A stretch of DNA of 64,000 nucleotides from a bacterium (GTDB lineage Bacteria > AUK180), in NCBI GenBank assembly GCA_023144005.1, contig JAGLGN010000005.1:62001-126000 (forward strand). Reading direction: 5' to 3'. A program made the translations under genes and the position numbers. Below the pieces are notes generated by a model. That model made no database searches. It had not been told where the DNA came from and saw only the letters and a program-made list of their open reading frames with translations. Below, in pieces: positions 26,376-35,794 of this stretch (position 1 is its first letter; every line of letters starts with the position of its first letter).

Positions 26376-27636
26376 AGGAGCCCTGCCCTTACTGATATTA
26401 CCACTTCTGATACTGGATGACAGAATATTTCTCCTTGCCTGTATTGCCGTCTTCGTCTATCTAATGATAAGAAATAACAACGCGGTCATGCTGATACCCC
26501 TTCTGCTTATATTTACAGAATCCAATCCAATCGCATTACCCGGGCTAGACCTGACGCTCTCTAAATGGGGCTTTGCCTTCCTGCTTCTGATATATCTAAG
26601 GAAACGGCCGAAATTCTCTTTTTCCCCCGTCTTCATTCCCATCTCTGTTTTTCTGGGCGGATTCCTCTTGTGGACGGCAGTCGCCGCTGACGCGGTGATA
26701 CTGAGATGGACAGTGACCATGACAGCGAATATTCTTTTTTTCTTCCTGGTGTTCCAACTTCTCAAGGATAAGCAGATGCAAAAACAAATAGTCAGAGGAC
26801 TCCTTTTCGCTCTTGTAATTAACGCATCTTTAGGAATATTTCAATTTATCTCTGGTGGACGGACGCTTCTGTATTTCGGCATGAACAATGAGAAAATGTG
26901 TTTTGAACATTGGGGGGATTTCGTTCGGAGTTCCGGATTATTTCAGAACACAAACCTTTTTGTTTCCTTTTTAATACCGCTTTGCCTGATCCTATTCCCC
27001 CTGATAAAGAAAAAACACCGATATCTGTTCATCCCTGTTATATTCGGTGTTCTATTCACCTTTTCGCGCGGGGCTTGGGTAGCGGTGATCGCGGCTTTGA
27101 TGATCTTTCTTCTGCGCAGGGGAAAGAAATATTTCCCTCTGCTGATACCCATTATCCTTCTTATCCTTTTCACGCCATTTGGACAACGGTTCTATAGAAA
27201 AGCTCAGGACCATTCAGTATACTATTCCGATATGGGAAGAAAGGCATCATTTGAGGTGGGCGCGGAATTCATCTCCAGGAATGTTTACACAGGGATCGGG
27301 CCGGGAAAATTCTATACGGAGTTCGCCAGATATGCGCCCGATAATCTTCCTTGGTCCAACTTCTATCCGCACAATGCCTTTATTGCCGCTCTTGGGGAGA
27401 CCGGGATCACAGGGTTCTTCTCCTTACTCGCGATCTTCTATATTCTTCTTGCCGCTCTTGCCAAAGAAAAAAGAAGGCCCGGACTGCATTGGATGATGGG
27501 AAGCATCTTCTCTTTATTCATACTTTCTAATTTCTACGATCTTCATACCGAACCGCAATTCTGGATAATCGTTGCCATTGCCGCGGGAATTCAGCATTTC
27601 GAGCCCGGGAGGAAAATATCCGTTTTTCCATTATAA
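26356..27636 (+). CDS. O-antigen polymerase/ligase (Wzy/WaaL-type) membrane protein
   Basis: The 426-residue protein has about ten to twelve membrane segments. It carries the Wzy_C-like signatures FTFSRGAWVAV in a membrane helix and, in the large periplasmic loop, NVYTGIGPGKF and FYPHNAFIAALGETGI, characteristic of polymerases and ligases. It would polymerise lipid-linked repeats or transfer glycan to lipid A core. Which of the two cannot be decided from sequence, but the Wzz-like neighbour favours a polymerase. Its 3' end carries the ribosome site of the following glycosyltransferase. Confidence 0.88.
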   Translation: MSQKKIEGALPLLILPLLILDDRIFLLACIAVFVYLMIRNNNAVMLIPLLLIFTESNPIALPGLDLTLSKWGFAFLLLIYLRKRPKFSFSPVFIPISVFLGGFLLWTAVAADAVILRWTVTMTANILFFFLVFQLLKDKQMQKQIVRGLLFALVINASLGIFQFISGGRTLLYFGMNNEKMCFEHWGDFVRSSGLFQNTNLFVSFLIPLCLILFPLIKKKHRYLFIPVIFGVLFTFSRGAWVAVIAALMIFLLRRGKKYFPLLIPIILLILFTPFGQRFYRKAQDHSVYYSDMGRKASFEVGAEFISRNVYTGIGPGKFYTEFARYAPDNLPWSNFYPHNAFIAALGETGITGFFSLLAIFYILLAALAKEKRRPGLHWMMGSIFSLFILSNFYDLHTEPQFWIIVAIAAGIQHFEPGRKISVFPL

Positions 27637-28493
27637 TTCCTTATTTTTCACACTTTGAAGTTCTTTCTGACTATCTTGATACATTGCAGGAGCAGTCATT
27701 CTCTGATTTTGAGGTCATAATCGTAAACGATGGAGAAAAGAGCATACCACAAAAAGACAGCAAGCTCTCTCTGACATATCTCAACAATAAACTAAATTCC
27801 GGGTATTCCGCCTCATTGAATAACGGGACTGCGCTTGCCAAGGGAGAATGGCTGATACTTTCCAATACGGATATACTCTTGCAGCGCAATGCCCTGAAGG
27901 ATTTAGACCATTTGATCCGAAACCGGGACAGCCAAATGATACAGCCCCTGCTTATTGACCGCAAAGGCAGTCCCGATCCTTTCAGCGCAAGGGCACTGCC
28001 TCCTTCATGGGGCTTTTTTTACTGGCCCCTCCGTTCTCAAAATTTCAATTTTCCCGCAAAATACCTGCTCAAAGGTACAAGTAGCGGAAGCATTAATTGC
28101 GCAAAAGGGGCATTTCTCGCTATCAAAAAAGACATATTCATAGAACTCGGTGGAATGGATGAGCAATTCTGGATGTTCTGGGAGGATGTGGACCTCAGTA
28201 AACGTTTGACCGCCAAAGGGTACAGCATTTATTTTGCATCCTCACTCAGAATAACTCATTTGGGCTCACAGACCACAAGGCATATTTCCGTGAAAGCCGA
28301 TCTTGGGGAAATTGATTCACGCGCCGCCTACTTTCGCAAACATCACAGAATTCCCGTAATTTTGACAGTATTCTTTGAGCTGAAAGGCGCTATGCTAAGA
28401 TATTTTACCGCCTTGTTCCTCGGAAAACCCTCAGCGAAGAACTATTATCCCGATTACCTTCGAGGCCTGAAGGCCAGGTTATTCAGATGTTGA
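27618..28493 (+). CDS. GT2 family glycosyltransferase with a probable ATC start
   Basis: Starting at the first usual codon (TTG 27684) would remove the first beta strand of the GT-A fold. The frame upstream reads RFSIIIPYFSHFEVL, the expected GT2 N-terminus, back to an ATC codon at 27618 preceded at five bases by GGGAGG (27607-27612). No ATG, GTG or TTG lies between. From there the protein has 291 residues, with FEVIIVNDG, NTDILLQRNAL (DXD-like region), GAFLAIKKDIF and EQFWMFWEDVDLSKRL (the ED-type acceptor motif common in rhamnosyltransferases). It overlaps the polymerase gene by 19 bases and the next gene by seven. Confidence 0.85.
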   Translation: MRFSIIIPYFSHFEVLSDYLDTLQEQSFSDFEVIIVNDGEKSIPQKDSKLSLTYLNNKLNSGYSASLNNGTALAKGEWLILSNTDILLQRNALKDLDHLIRNRDSQMIQPLLIDRKGSPDPFSARALPPSWGFFYWPLRSQNFNFPAKYLLKGTSSGSINCAKGAFLAIKKDIFIELGGMDEQFWMFWEDVDLSKRLTAKGYSIYFASSLRITHLGSQTTRHISVKADLGEIDSRAAYFRKHHRIPVILTVFFELKGAMLRYFTALFLGKPSAKNYYPDYLRGLKARLFRC

Positions 28494-29548
28494 TATATGT
28501 TCTCAACCGATACCCGTATTATTCCCAGACATTCATAAGAGATGAAATAGAGTATTTCAAACGCTTAACAAAGACCGTCGTCTTTTCTCTAAATGATTTC
28601 CGGCATCTGCCGGAGATGGTCCCGTCCTCATCCAGAGAACTCTCTGTTCTGCTTAAGCTGGGGATGAGAGCCATCACAGGATCTGTATCCCTGCGTGAAC
28701 TCCTGCTCTCTCTCTACTCCATATTTTTTGGGATCTATCTCTCAAAGAATATAAGCGAAGATGATATTCTGCGGGTTCACCTGCCTAAGTTCAACGGATT
28801 GGCCGCATTGACCGCTATTATGATAAAGAAATCCTCAATGATCCCTGTATTTCATTCCTTTGCTCTATTTACACATAACACTTTTATCAAAGAGATATGT
28901 GAGAAGAGTAAAAGCGTTGAGACCATTTCAAAGTACAATGTGAAGAAGCTCACAATGTTCACAAAAAGGAAGATCGCCCTGAGACGCTGCGGGATCGATA
29001 CGGAAAAAATAGTACCCGTAAAAACGATAAAAAGAGATTATCTTATATTTGTCGGAAGAATGCACCCCACGAAAGGGATCGTACGGCTATTTCGTATGCT
29101 CTCAGACACGGCGATACCCATCAAATTGGTGGGCGGTGGAAATATCAGAAAATATAAAAAGCTAGCGGAGAAATTAAATGTCTCCGCTGAATTTACAGGA
29201 ATATTGCCCCATGAGGATGTACTCAAATTAATTAAGGGGTCCGCCGGATTGATCCTGCCCGCGCAAATTGCTCCCGACGGCGACAGGGACGGGATACCGA
29301 TAGTGTTGATGGAAGCGATGGCAATGGGAATCCCCGTTATTGCAACCGCTCTTTCGGGGATCCCCGAATTGGTGGAAAAGGGTGTTTCCGGATTCCTTTT
29401 TAATACTGTTGAAGAAGGAAGGAAGGTATGCCTGAATGTTTTTAACAACGGTGTGCCGAACAGCATCATATCCAATGCGAGAGAAAGGGTCTTGAGTGAT
29501 TTTCACGCTATGGCTAATTTGAAGAAGAAGGAGAGGGATCTGCTGTGA
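28487..29548 (+). CDS. GT4 family glycosyltransferase
   Basis: The 353-residue GT-B glycosyltransferase has a short N-terminal domain (MLIYVLNRYPYYSQTFIRDEI, an acceptor-site pattern common in this family) and a C-terminal donor domain with LIFVGRMHPTKGI, FTGILPHEDV and DGIPIVLMEAMAMGIPVIAT, the E-x7-E motif that contacts the nucleotide sugar. It is retaining and cytosolic or membrane-associated. It adds one sugar of the repeat unit; donor and acceptor are unknown. It overlaps the genes on both sides by a few bases. Confidence 0.92.
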   Translation: MLIYVLNRYPYYSQTFIRDEIEYFKRLTKTVVFSLNDFRHLPEMVPSSSRELSVLLKLGMRAITGSVSLRELLLSLYSIFFGIYLSKNISEDDILRVHLPKFNGLAALTAIMIKKSSMIPVFHSFALFTHNTFIKEICEKSKSVETISKYNVKKLTMFTKRKIALRRCGIDTEKIVPVKTIKRDYLIFVGRMHPTKGIVRLFRMLSDTAIPIKLVGGGNIRKYKKLAEKLNVSAEFTGILPHEDVLKLIKGSAGLILPAQIAPDGDRDGIPIVLMEAMAMGIPVIATALSGIPELVEKGVSGFLFNTVEEGRKVCLNVFNNGVPNSIISNARERVLSDFHAMANLKKKERDLL

Positions 29549-30567
29549 AAGTACTTTTTATTATTGACTCATTATCCATCGGCGGCGCGGAAAGAGTCGT
29601 TATCAATCTCGCTCAACATTTCAGAAAGAAAGGCGACGAGCCCATTATAATCACATTAAGGCCAGAGAATCACTTCTCCCGGGAATTGGGTGATATTCGT
29701 GTTTATTGCTTGAATAAAAAACACAGGATCGATATTGCCTTCTTTTTTCAACTCAAGAAACTCATAAAGGAACTCGCGCCTGATATCATCAACGCTCACC
29801 TCTTTACCTCCGCATTGTGGACCAGAGCGGCCATCACAGGGATGAAAAATGCGCCGCCGGTCTTCGTTACATATCATAATGTCCTGTGGAATGAAAAATG
29901 GTACACGCCGATCCATAAAGCCGTAAATAAATTTCTTCATAGAAAAACAAGGGAACATATATTCGTTTCCGAGGATGTCCGATCATTTTACCGGAAGGCC
30001 GAAGGGCTGGAAGGAAAAGTAATATATAATGGAATAGATACCGATAAATACTCTTTCACCTCGGATGCGAAGTCCGGGAAAAAATTACTCTTTGTCGGAA
30101 GACTGATCGAGCGAAAAGGGGTGAGAGACCTCTTTGAGATATTCCATCAACTGCCGGAGGAATATTCACTCACCATATGCGGCGTAGGGCCCATGGAAGA
30201 ATTCGTGCGGGACAATACCCGCGGCAGGATCGTTTTTTTCTCAACTCAAGAAACAGCAAGGCTTTATCATGAACATGATATGCTCCTTCTGCCGTCGTAC
30301 TGGGAAGGATTTGCCCTGGTCGTGCTTGAGGCCATTTCTTCCGGGCTGCCGGTAACCGCATATCACGCTCCGGGGCTTATCGACCATCCCCTGAAAGAGT
30401 TCATCTCTTTTGTGGAAGTGGGAGACATTGATGGATTTGTTGAAAATATCCTTCGTTTCGGGTACAATAAAGAACTTGCAGAGAGGGGAAGGGAATTGAT
30501 ATCACGGGATTTTTCGATCGATGCAATGGGAAAGAATTATCGGGAGTTGTTTATATATAGATGTTGA
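29545..30567 (+). CDS. GT4 family glycosyltransferase
   Basis: The 340-residue GT-B glycosyltransferase starts with IDSLSIGGAERVVINLA, the glycine-rich acceptor loop of GT4 enzymes. It continues with NAHLFTSALWTRAA and LFVGRLIERKGVRDLF, and the donor site PSYWEGFALVVLEAISSGLPV (E-x7-E). It belongs to the same class as its upstream neighbour but is not a close copy. The GTGA overlap with the previous gene (start GTG 29545) and a seven-base overlap with the next indicate coupled translation. The transferred sugar is unknown. Confidence 0.92.
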   Translation: MKVLFIIDSLSIGGAERVVINLAQHFRKKGDEPIIITLRPENHFSRELGDIRVYCLNKKHRIDIAFFFQLKKLIKELAPDIINAHLFTSALWTRAAITGMKNAPPVFVTYHNVLWNEKWYTPIHKAVNKFLHRKTREHIFVSEDVRSFYRKAEGLEGKVIYNGIDTDKYSFTSDAKSGKKLLFVGRLIERKGVRDLFEIFHQLPEEYSLTICGVGPMEEFVRDNTRGRIVFFSTQETARLYHEHDMLLLPSYWEGFALVVLEAISSGLPVTAYHAPGLIDHPLKEFISFVEVGDIDGFVENILRFGYNKELAERGRELISRDFSIDAMGKNYRELFIYRC

Positions 30568-31655
30568 CCATACTGTTTTTCGTCTTTCTTTTTCCTGTTT
30601 TTCACCATTTTGGGGGATTCCCGCTCTCTATGCTGATCCTGAACATACTGAAGAGAGAAAAGAACTGGAAAAAGCTTAATTATGTTCCAAGTGTTTCTGT
30701 CATCGTGGTTACAAGAAATGGTGAGGCATCTATCGGTCTGAGAATAGAAAATATTTTAGCATCAGATTATCCTGAGGATAAAATAGAGCTGATCATCATG
30801 TCGGACAACTCCGAAGATAATACCGTTGAGATATTGAAAAAATACCCAAAGGTCAGAAGCTTCCAGTCAGACAAACGGGTCGGCAAAGCGGCATTACTGA
30901 ACAAGGCCGTCAAGACAGCAACGGGAAAGATCCTGATATTCACGGATGACAATACTGAGTTTGACAAAGAGAACATCAGAGAGCTGGTCAAACCTTTTTA
31001 TTACCATGACATCAGCGCAGTATGCGGAAAACTTATTCTGAAGGGCAATAATCACCTTGAGGCGCTCTATTGGAACATGGAATCATTTTACAAATCCGTT
31101 GAAGGCAAGTTCAACTGCGTTATCGGAGCCAACGGCGCGAATTATGCCGTCAGAAGAGAGATCTACGCCCCGCTTCCGGAAGACCGCCTCATCATGGATG
31201 ATTTTATCAATACCATGAATATTCTTTCCCACGCCGGGAACATGGTATATAACAGGGCTGCTTTTGCTTTCGAAGAGCACGGTACTGGGCTGGCGAGGGA
31301 ATTTGAACGAAAAGCCCGAATAGGGCGCGGAAATGCCAATGCATTGCCATATATATGGAAGATGTTGCGGGGAAGTAAAAAGATACTATCGGCGTATTTC
31401 ATGATCTCTCATAAGCTACTGCGCTGGTTTATGCCTCCAATTCTCATTATTCTCTTTATTATCAGCGGACTGTTCTCCATGGAAGAGTTTGATCTGATCA
31501 CACTCTTTTTCCTACTCCAGGCAACTGCTTATATATTTGGAGGTGTCGTTTACTTCATGAAGAAGCCTATATCTATTGTTTTCTGGAGCAGCTTCGCTTT
31601 GTTTTTTGGAATGGTCGTAAATCCGAAAACGAAAGTTCCCTATTGGGATGTGTGA
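30561..31655 (+). CDS. membrane GT2 glycosyltransferase
   Basis: The 364-residue protein has an N-terminal membrane segment (about 2-18), a GT2 catalytic domain with VSVIVVTRNGEASI, IIMSDNSEDNT, ILIFTDDNTEFD (the DXD-type metal motif) and GANGANYAVRREI, and three C-terminal membrane segments (about 278-297, 304-325 and 331-352). The architecture matches processive or hyaluronan/cellulose-synthase-like GT2 enzymes, but the usual QxxRW becomes RKARIGRGN, so processivity is uncertain. It is the last gene of the cluster; its TGA abuts the stop codon of the convergent gene. Confidence 0.9.
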   Translation: MLTILFFVFLFPVFHHFGGFPLSMLILNILKREKNWKKLNYVPSVSVIVVTRNGEASIGLRIENILASDYPEDKIELIIMSDNSEDNTVEILKKYPKVRSFQSDKRVGKAALLNKAVKTATGKILIFTDDNTEFDKENIRELVKPFYYHDISAVCGKLILKGNNHLEALYWNMESFYKSVEGKFNCVIGANGANYAVRREIYAPLPEDRLIMDDFINTMNILSHAGNMVYNRAAFAFEEHGTGLAREFERKARIGRGNANALPYIWKMLRGSKKILSAYFMISHKLLRWFMPPILIILFIISGLFSMEEFDLITLFFLLQATAYIFGGVVYFMKKPISIVFWSSFALFFGMVVNPKTKVPYWDV

Positions 31656-32963
31656 TCATTTCTCTGAAATAGTACTTTTGACCCCTTTTGCGCTGAGCTC
31701 TTCTTTAAGTTGAGTGGCTGGCTTCTTATCTTCAAAATTAAAGGTCATTTTGTATCCGGCAGGTGTTTCAAGAATATTTCCGCCATGTTTTTCCATAAGA
31801 GGCTCGATAACTCCCAATTGATCATCATTCAGGACAGCGGTCTCAACCACAAATTGCTTTTTTGTCATATCTCCGAGAATATCATCCTTATCGGTTGAGA
31901 AAAGATCGTCAAGATCAATATCTTCTTCATCGGTTTCTTTTCCTTTCTCTATTTCTTTTTCTTTTTTAGGAACCTTATCATCACCCGCCGCCGGTTTTTT
32001 GTAAATGAAGAAATAATATGAAGCAGCGGCGACAACGATAACGATGGAAATTATCAATATCGCGGCAAGAGGTGATCTTTTCTTCTTAATTTGATCGATT
32101 TCGTCATATTCCTCTTCTATCTCTTCCTCTAGCTCTTCTTCAAGATCAGCGTCTTCCAATACTTCTTTCTCATATTCTTCGGTGAGGGTAGGCGTAAGTT
32201 CTTGATTCGCCGTCGACAAGCCGTCCTCAATAGCGGAAGGAGGCGGCTCTATCTCTCCCGTCTCTTCCTGTGGAATGGGTTGTGGGGCGGGAGTGTTCTC
32301 CATATGTGCCATTTCATCTTCAAAACTCGAAGCTATCGTATCCTCTTCTTCCTTAGACTCTTCCGGAGGCTCAGGAGGTAGGTCGGATTCCACGGTTGCC
32401 TCATAGAGGTCTTCTTGGCCATCCTCAATGAGAACGCCCCACGAAGAGGTTACACCCTGGGCATCTCCATCAGGGGAGTCTTCCAGGATCGCTGTGGGTT
32501 CATTGCCGGTTTTTGCGACATCCACGGGGTCGGGGTCTTCCTCAGCACCCGCGGGAGCCATCACTTCGGTCTGAGTATCTTCTTCAACATCAAATTCTGT
32601 CTCATAGGGCTTGGTCTCGCCCCCGGCTCCACCATCGCCTTCAGCCCCTTCAATAAGATCATACCATTTGGATTCCGTGGCGACCTTCCCGCCGATCTGA
32701 ACGACGATGCGGATCTCACAGGGGAAATCACCGCCGATGGGAACCTCCAATGGAATAATAAATTCATTCTCTTTATTTGCCCCGATAAATAATTCGAAGT
32801 CCTGCGTTAGAAGGTTCTGCCCATCCTTCTCGCGGAAGATCAGGGAGACGGTGGCGTCCTGGCCCTTTTTATCCTTGTTTTTCAGTGTAACACCCACCTT
32901 ATCCACTTCCAGGACTTCCTGATTGGAATAAATGGGATTAACCTTCAGAACTTCTATCATCAT
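31656..32963 (-). CDS. acidic single-pass membrane protein of unknown function
   Basis: The protein has 435 residues in three parts: an N-terminal beta-rich domain (about 1-105, resembling an Ig-like fold, TVSLIFREKDGQ, FIIPLEVPIGGDFPCEIRIVV); a long disordered, very acidic and proline-rich linker (about 106-290); and one membrane segment (about 297-320, AAILIISIVIVVAAASYYFF) followed by a 115-residue SPOR/FAD-like small domain. There is no N-terminal signal, so the beta domain is probably cytosolic and the short C-terminal part outside. I recognise no family. A TTGATT/TAAAAT promoter and AGAGG precede ATG 32963 or 32960. Confidence 0.75.
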   Translation of the reverse strand: MMIEVLKVNPIYSNQEVLEVDKVGVTLKNKDKKGQDATVSLIFREKDGQNLLTQDFELFIGANKENEFIIPLEVPIGGDFPCEIRIVVQIGGKVATESKWYDLIEGAEGDGGAGGETKPYETEFDVEEDTQTEVMAPAGAEEDPDPVDVAKTGNEPTAILEDSPDGDAQGVTSSWGVLIEDGQEDLYEATVESDLPPEPPEESKEEEDTIASSFEDEMAHMENTPAPQPIPQEETGEIEPPPSAIEDGLSTANQELTPTLTEEYEKEVLEDADLEEELEEEIEEEYDEIDQIKKKRSPLAAILIISIVIVVAAASYYFFIYKKPAAGDDKVPKKEKEIEKGKETDEEDIDLDDLFSTDKDDILGDMTKKQFVVETAVLNDDQLGVIEPLMEKHGGNILETPAGYKMTFNFEDKKPATQLKEELSAKGVKSTISEK

Positions 32964-32976
32964 ACCTCTATTTTAC

Positions 32977-33005
32977 ATTTTATCAAATTTCAATACACTA
33001 ATCAA
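32977..33005 (-). promoter_or_regulatory. promoter of the acidic membrane protein gene
   Basis: On the minus strand TTGATT (33000-33005) and TAAAAT (32977-32982) are 17 bp apart, in the short gap after ptsI. The -35 overlaps the ptsI stop codon. The leader is about a dozen bases and includes AGAGG. Confidence 0.55.
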
Positions 33006-34777
33006 AAAACAAAGTCTTTTATGGAAGAGAGTTCGTCCTTGAACGAATTGACAATGTATTCCCTTACATCAAGGGAAGACTCTAATTCCAGGATCAATGG
33101 AAGATGGTCAGCTATATTCTTCAATTCCATCGATGAGATCAATTTTTTGATCACCGGGATCTTCCAGGGCACCATGGAGAATATCCGCATGCCCAGGATC
33201 AGAAGAACGATGAACTCGATTGGGTTCGATGCCATTTCCCCGCAGACAGAGACCTCGACATCTTTGTTTTCAACATTGTCTGCAAGAAGCTTCAGGATTT
33301 TCAAGACTGACGGTTCTAATCCGGAATACAAATAGCTTACCTTCTCATTTCCCCTGTCCACCGCCAATGTGTACTGTATCAGGTCATTTGTCCCAACAGA
33401 GAAAAAATCAACATATTTGGCCATTTTATCCGCAAGAAGTACCGCGGAAGGGATCTCTATCATAATGCCGAATCTATATTTCTTCAGTTCGAGGCCTTCG
33501 TCAATTAATTCCTTTTCGAGATCTTTCAGAATTTCCTTGATCCTCTTTATCTCATCAATATTTGTGATCATAGGGATCAGAATGGAAAGATTTCCACTGC
33601 AATTCGCCTTCAACGCTGCTTTCAATTGAATGCGAAGCAAGGATTCATTAGCCAGCTGGAAACGTATAGCGCGCCATCCCAGAAATGGATTATCCTCCTT
33701 CCTCAATTCGATCTCATTTATCATTTTGTCGCCGCCGACATCAAATGTTCGAACGGTCACCGGTAAATTCTCATTTGCCGACAGTACCTTTCTATAGTAA
33801 TTGAATTGCTTCTTTTCCGTTGGAAATGCAGCGGACGTATCTACTAAGAACTCGGTTCTGAAAAGTCCGATCCCCTCGGCATTGTATTTTTTCACAAGAG
33901 GAAGTTCTTCCACTATCTCTATATTGGCTTGTATCCCGATCTTGACCCCGTCCTTTGAGATCGGCTTACATTCATTTAATTTGTCAAGGAGTTTAAGGCG
34001 GTGTTGAAAAAGCTTGTACTCCTCCTCGTAGATCTTCCTGATCTTATTGGAGGGAGAGAATATGCAGTACCCGCGGAGGCCGTCTAATATAAGCAGATCA
34101 CTGCTCTTTATCCGATTATGTGCATCCGTTACCATACTGACCGCGGGAATATTCAATGATCTTGCGACGATCGCCGCATGTGATGTATATCCGCTTCGGG
34201 ATATGACAAACCCGAGAACCTTCTCTTTATCAAGTCGGGCCAGATCGGTGAGTGTTAGAAATTCAGCCACTATGATAACCGGATCCAAAAGGCAAAATTC
34301 TTCGCCGGAACCCAGTTCGGCCAAGCCGTCTATTATTAGATGCGCGGCCTCATAGATATCATTTGCGCGCTCTGAAATATACAAATTGCGGATCTTTGAG
34401 AGTTTGATCTTCCAATTATTCGCGGTAACCTTGATGGAATATTCTGCATTTACCTTTTTCAATTTTATATTATCCACTATTTCTCCGATAAAGAGCGGAT
34501 CGGTAAGCAGAGCGGATTGTGCGTCAAATATCTGTAATGTTTCCATATCTAGATTTTCATTGAGATTTTCTTTCATTTCCACGACCTTTTTCTTGGCATT
34601 ATCCAGGGCGTGGTAGAATCTGTCGATCTCGTCTGATATTTCCTCATAATTAAGCTTCCGGGCAAAGTTGTTTTCTTCCGATTTGACCAGTACATATGCT
34701 CTTCCCGTAGATATACCCGGAGATATTGCAAGGCCTTTTATTACTTGCTCTGTTTTCAAGTGCTCATCAATATTCAT
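33002..34777 (-). CDS. ptsI: phosphoenolpyruvate-protein phosphotransferase (PTS enzyme I)
   Basis: Enzyme I of the phosphotransferase system autophosphorylates from PEP and passes the phosphate to HPr. The 591 residues contain the active His loop SGYTSHAAIVARS, the PEP/Mg site SVGTNDLIQYTLAVDR and the C-terminal SVCGEMASNP with its catalytic Cys. ATG 34777 is chosen because AGGAG lies five bases upstream; the longer frame from 34795 would overlap the HPr gene. It is the last gene of the super-operon and starts one base after the HPr stop, the classical ptsH-ptsI pairing. Confidence 0.96.
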   Translation of the reverse strand: MNIDEHLKTEQVIKGLAISPGISTGRAYVLVKSEENNFARKLNYEEISDEIDRFYHALDNAKKKVVEMKENLNENLDMETLQIFDAQSALLTDPLFIGEIVDNIKLKKVNAEYSIKVTANNWKIKLSKIRNLYISERANDIYEAAHLIIDGLAELGSGEEFCLLDPVIIVAEFLTLTDLARLDKEKVLGFVISRSGYTSHAAIVARSLNIPAVSMVTDAHNRIKSSDLLILDGLRGYCIFSPSNKIRKIYEEEYKLFQHRLKLLDKLNECKPISKDGVKIGIQANIEIVEELPLVKKYNAEGIGLFRTEFLVDTSAAFPTEKKQFNYYRKVLSANENLPVTVRTFDVGGDKMINEIELRKEDNPFLGWRAIRFQLANESLLRIQLKAALKANCSGNLSILIPMITNIDEIKRIKEILKDLEKELIDEGLELKKYRFGIMIEIPSAVLLADKMAKYVDFFSVGTNDLIQYTLAVDRGNEKVSYLYSGLEPSVLKILKLLADNVENKDVEVSVCGEMASNPIEFIVLLILGMRIFSMVPWKIPVIKKLISSMELKNIADHLPLILELESSLDVREYIVNSFKDELSSIKDFVF

Positions 34778-34778
34778 T

Positions 34779-35036
34779 CTACTCCTCTTTAGCAAAGAAT
34801 TCTTCCAATTGTTCGAAAAATTTCTCCTCGTCGATCCCGGAAAGACGGATCTTTACCCTGGCGCCGCTTTCGATTCCCAGGGACAGCAATCCCAGAATTG
34901 ACTTCGCGTTGACCTCAATATCATCTTTTACCAGGAGGACCTCGCCTTTAAATACACTGGTCAATTTGACAAATTCGGTGGCTGGCCGAAGATGAAGACC
35001 GTGTTGATTCATTACAGTGAACATTCTTTCATTCAT
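34779..35036 (-). CDS. ptsH: PTS phosphocarrier protein HPr
   Basis: The protein has 85 residues. The enzyme-I target histidine is in NQHGLHLRPATEF (H15), and the regulatory serine site is conserved in VNAKSILGLLSLGI, equivalent to Ser46 of Gram-positive HPr. Because hprK is encoded in the same operon, ATP-dependent serine phosphorylation is expected to control PTS flux or sugar regulation. It overlaps the EIID stop by ATGA and ends one base before ptsI. Confidence 0.96.
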   Translation of the reverse strand: MNERMFTVMNQHGLHLRPATEFVKLTSVFKGEVLLVKDDIEVNAKSILGLLSLGIESGARVKIRLSGIDEEKFFEQLEEFFAKEE

Positions 35037-35794
35037 ATTATTCCCCAGGTTACTAGCAATACCGCGACGGCCAGGTTAAACAGAAATACCGCCCATTCCC
35101 TTTTTATGTATTTGATCACAAGGTAATCCGTGATCATAAAAAATATAAAGATATAGAACCAGATAGATGTTTTGACATCGGTCATCTCAAATACCTTGGA
35201 AAGAACAAGTGAAAAGGACACAACAAAGAGCAAATATGACGAGTAATTAAGTGTTTTCTCGAAAAAATAGAACTTTTTTGTAAATTTGAACGCCAGTCGG
35301 CCATGGCGAAAAGTTCTTTTGAATCCGCCCATTCTATAATAAAAGTGTACATAATTGAAGAATGCCAATGCGATGGCCAGAGCGACAAAGACCGTCCCTT
35401 CAAAACCCTCGACTAAGAGCGCTACAGATAGCGTGCAGAATGCAATAAGGAATGTTCGGAGATTGAACCAGAAAAAGGAATCCCCTATGGAAGCGAGAGG
35501 GGCCATCAGTGAATTTCTCATTGAAACGATCTTTGCTTCATCCTCATTGAGAAGAAGCATTTTTGAGTGAAGAGCCAATATATACGAACTCATATAGGGC
35601 TGAGTGTTGAAATAGCTCCATTCCTTTATCAATCTTTGTTTCATTTCTTCCTTGCCGTAGAGGAATCTATATACAGGTATAATCGCATAAAGGTAACCGT
35701 ATAATTGCATGTATTTGTAGCTCCAGAGATTTTGGACGGAAAGCATTCTCCTCACAACCTTTCTCAATACACGGTTGAGCCCGATCTTACCCAT
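35033..35794 (-). CDS. mannose-family PTS EIID component
   Basis: The 253-residue membrane subunit works with EIIC to form the sugar channel of mannose/fructose/sorbose-type PTS systems. Family hallmarks are MQLYGYLYAIIPVYRFLYG, EWSYFNTQPYMSSYILA and the conserved LMAPLASIGDSFFWF, followed by C-terminal membrane segments. Sugar specificity cannot be predicted. It overlaps EIIC by eight bases and HPr by four. Confidence 0.92.
   Translation of the reverse strand: MGKIGLNRVLRKVVRRMLSVQNLWSYKYMQLYGYLYAIIPVYRFLYGKEEMKQRLIKEWSYFNTQPYMSSYILALHSKMLLLNEDEAKIVSMRNSLMAPLASIGDSFFWFNLRTFLIAFCTLSVALLVEGFEGTVFVALAIALAFFNYVHFYYRMGGFKRTFRHGRLAFKFTKKFYFFEKTLNYSSYLLFVVSFSLVLSKVFEMTDVKTSIWFYIFIFFMITDYLVIKYIKREWAVFLFNLAVAVLLVTWGII

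Noticed and set aside
23052-31655. Polysaccharide cluster as a recently acquired island
   Set aside because: By eye the base composition and codon use resemble the flanks and no mobile genes, tRNA or direct repeats border it; transfer cannot be excluded but is not shown.
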